Assembly (NCBI RefSeq): GCF_000012485.1
Contig: NC_007512.1
Location: forward strand, 745,001-809,000
Direction: 5' to 3'
Source: Pelodictyon luteolum DSM 273
Lineage (GTDB): Bacteria > Bacteroidota > Chlorobiia > Chlorobiales > Chlorobiaceae
Length of the DNA: 64,000 bases
Within the stretch, counting starts at the first letter, position 1. Every line of letters starts with the position of its first letter. The notes beneath the pieces were generated by a model that was not told where the DNA came from, did not search any database, and worked only from the letters and a program-made list of their open reading frames with translations. This document shows positions 63,101 to 64,000 of this stretch, one piece after another. A program made the translations under genes and the position numbers.

Positions 63101-64000
63101 ATGGCATCAAAACAGGACATGAATACTATGCGAGAAGAAGCAATGAATTCGTTCAGGCGTCGTGACAAGGCCAACAGGGACCTTGTTGAAGAGGTCAACG
63201 CCATGATTCACCGGTTCCGCGAGGAGCACCGTGAGATGGCTGCGCGGCTGGCGTCGAACGCCGAACGCCTGCATGCATCCCTTTCAGTGGACGAGCAGGA
63301 CCGGATGAAAGACTACAGTGCGATGATGGGCAACATCCAGAAGGAACTGCATGCAGTCAGGGATACCGTCAGCTCATACCGCACGGAGGCTGCCTCCATG
63401 ATGCAGGGCTTTGCCGGCGATCGCTCGGCGATGAGCACGGAGCTGCATGCCATGCTCGACGATGCCACAGCATCGCGCATGGACAGTGAGCAGATTCGTC
63501 TCGGGGAGTTCGGCGAGATGATGGCCGGCATCAGGGAGTATAACAAAAGCCTGCAGATGGATGTGGTGGACATCTTCGCTTCAACCAATGCCATGCTCGA
63601 GCGCTTTGCCGGTGAGCACGAGCAGATGGCCGAGGAACTGAAGGACGGTCTTGAGAAGACGAGGCATGAGGGCTCCGAGTACACCAAAGAGCTGCTTGCC
63701 GGAATCCGGAAGCGGATGCTTGAAATCAGCAATGAGAACCTTGAGGCCGCCGAAGCGGTGCGGAAGGGGCTGGCCGGCAGCGAAGCTGTCAGGATGGATG
63801 AGTACAACAGCCTGTTCAGCAGGATTTCTTCCGAAGTCGAGGCGCTGAGGCAGTCGACATCTGCCATGCTGAAGCGATTCTCTGAAGAAAGGGCTGCGGA
63901 TTCGGCAGGATGGCCTGAACTTGAGGGTGTTGCAGTCTCCCCTCAGGAAGAGGTGGCTGCGGTTGCAGAGGTATTCCAGGATGCAGCTCCTCTGCAGGAA
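63101..64000 (+). CDS. Large coiled-coil protein, GvpC-like by position (runs off window)
   Basis: ATG at 63101 follows GGGAGG 9-14 bases upstream; the frame is open for exactly 300 codons to the window edge. Charged, helical, with degenerate repeats about 65-70 residues apart: DRMKDYSAMMGNIQ, IRLGEFGEMMAGIR and VRMDEYNSLFSRIS each open a block, and MMQGFAGDRSAM, MLERFAGEHEQM and MLKRFSEERAAD close them. This design resembles the repeated helical GvpC that strengthens the outside of gas vesicles, but the repeat is longer than the 33-residue cyanobacterial unit. The end visible here is acidic and Ala-rich (VAAVAEVFQDAAPLQE). Confidence 0.7.
   Translation, partial: MASKQDMNTMREEAMNSFRRRDKANRDLVEEVNAMIHRFREEHREMAARLASNAERLHASLSVDEQDRMKDYSAMMGNIQKELHAVRDTVSSYRTEAASMMQGFAGDRSAMSTELHAMLDDATASRMDSEQIRLGEFGEMMAGIREYNKSLQMDVVDIFASTNAMLERFAGEHEQMAEELKDGLEKTRHEGSEYTKELLAGIRKRMLEISNENLEAAEAVRKGLAGSEAVRMDEYNSLFSRISSEVEALRQSTSAMLKRFSEERAADSAGWPELEGVAVSPQEEVAAVAEVFQDAAPLQE

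Overview
The window looks like chromosome from a gas-vesiculate green sulfur bacterium (Chlorobiaceae). It has several gvpA copies, a metK-ahcY operon preceded by what looks like the Chlorobi-specific SAM-Chlorobi RNA, many genes without clear Shine-Dalgarno sites, and a fairly GC-rich base composition. Chlorobium (Pelodictyon) luteolum is my best guess; this is inferred from gene content only, with no database search.

Layout. (1) About 1-6.0 kb is a decaying mobile/defence island: a transposase tail, a RhuM gene, the C-terminal stub of a type I methylase, a truncated Bro-N antirepressor and a second RhuM gene cut by a partial IS3-family element, a chimeric AbiEi/methylase fragment, an intact metallophosphoesterase and a HigBA-type toxin-antitoxin pair. 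(2) 6.6-9.35 kb is an outer-membrane beta-barrel gene split by a 2.16-kb group II intron; removing the intron at its predicted ends restores a 206-residue reading frame exactly. (3) 9.5-18.7 kb (minus strand) is a complete-looking Tad/Flp pilus operon: flp, cpaB/rcpC, secretin, TadE, TadG, cpaE/tadZ, cpaF/tadA, tadB, tadC and a prepilin peptidase. (4) 19.2-33 kb is mostly housekeeping: a YgjP-like metalloprotease, alanine dehydrogenase, a PPC/DUF296 protein, TspO, a SulP permease, a Kef-type antiporter, an alpha/beta hydrolase, trpF, tRNA-Gln, ahcY, metK with its leader RNA, and a sugar-nucleotide transferase.

(5) 33-58.3 kb is an accessory surface-protein region: a worn Sel1-repeat ORF, an HTH-PAS regulator, 1.6 kb of non-coding DNA carrying TATAG-type boxes, then a 4,661-residue secreted protein. 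That protein contains 26 nucleotide-identical 363-bp VCBS repeats. It is followed by a small XRE regulator, a ParA-like protein without a P-loop, two unequal type I secretion ABC transporters, an HlyD-type adaptor, a TolC-type channel and a LuxR-type HTH protein. The likely logic is that the dual-ABC type I system exports the giant repeat protein to the surface. (6) 58.6-64 kb is the start of a gas-vesicle cluster: two more small XRE regulators of the same type, one gvpA pseudogene, three intact gvpA genes (two in a recent 269-bp tandem duplication), and two coiled-coil genes, the last running off the window.

The most unusual material is in 34-64 kb. Four HTH regulators sharing one recognisable motif are scattered through the giant-protein, secretion and gas-vesicle genes, and clusters of TATAGT boxes resembling operators of restriction-modification controller (C) proteins lie upstream of the giant gene and in the gas-vesicle region. 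This suggests, but does not prove, one regulatory circuit for surface adhesion and buoyancy.
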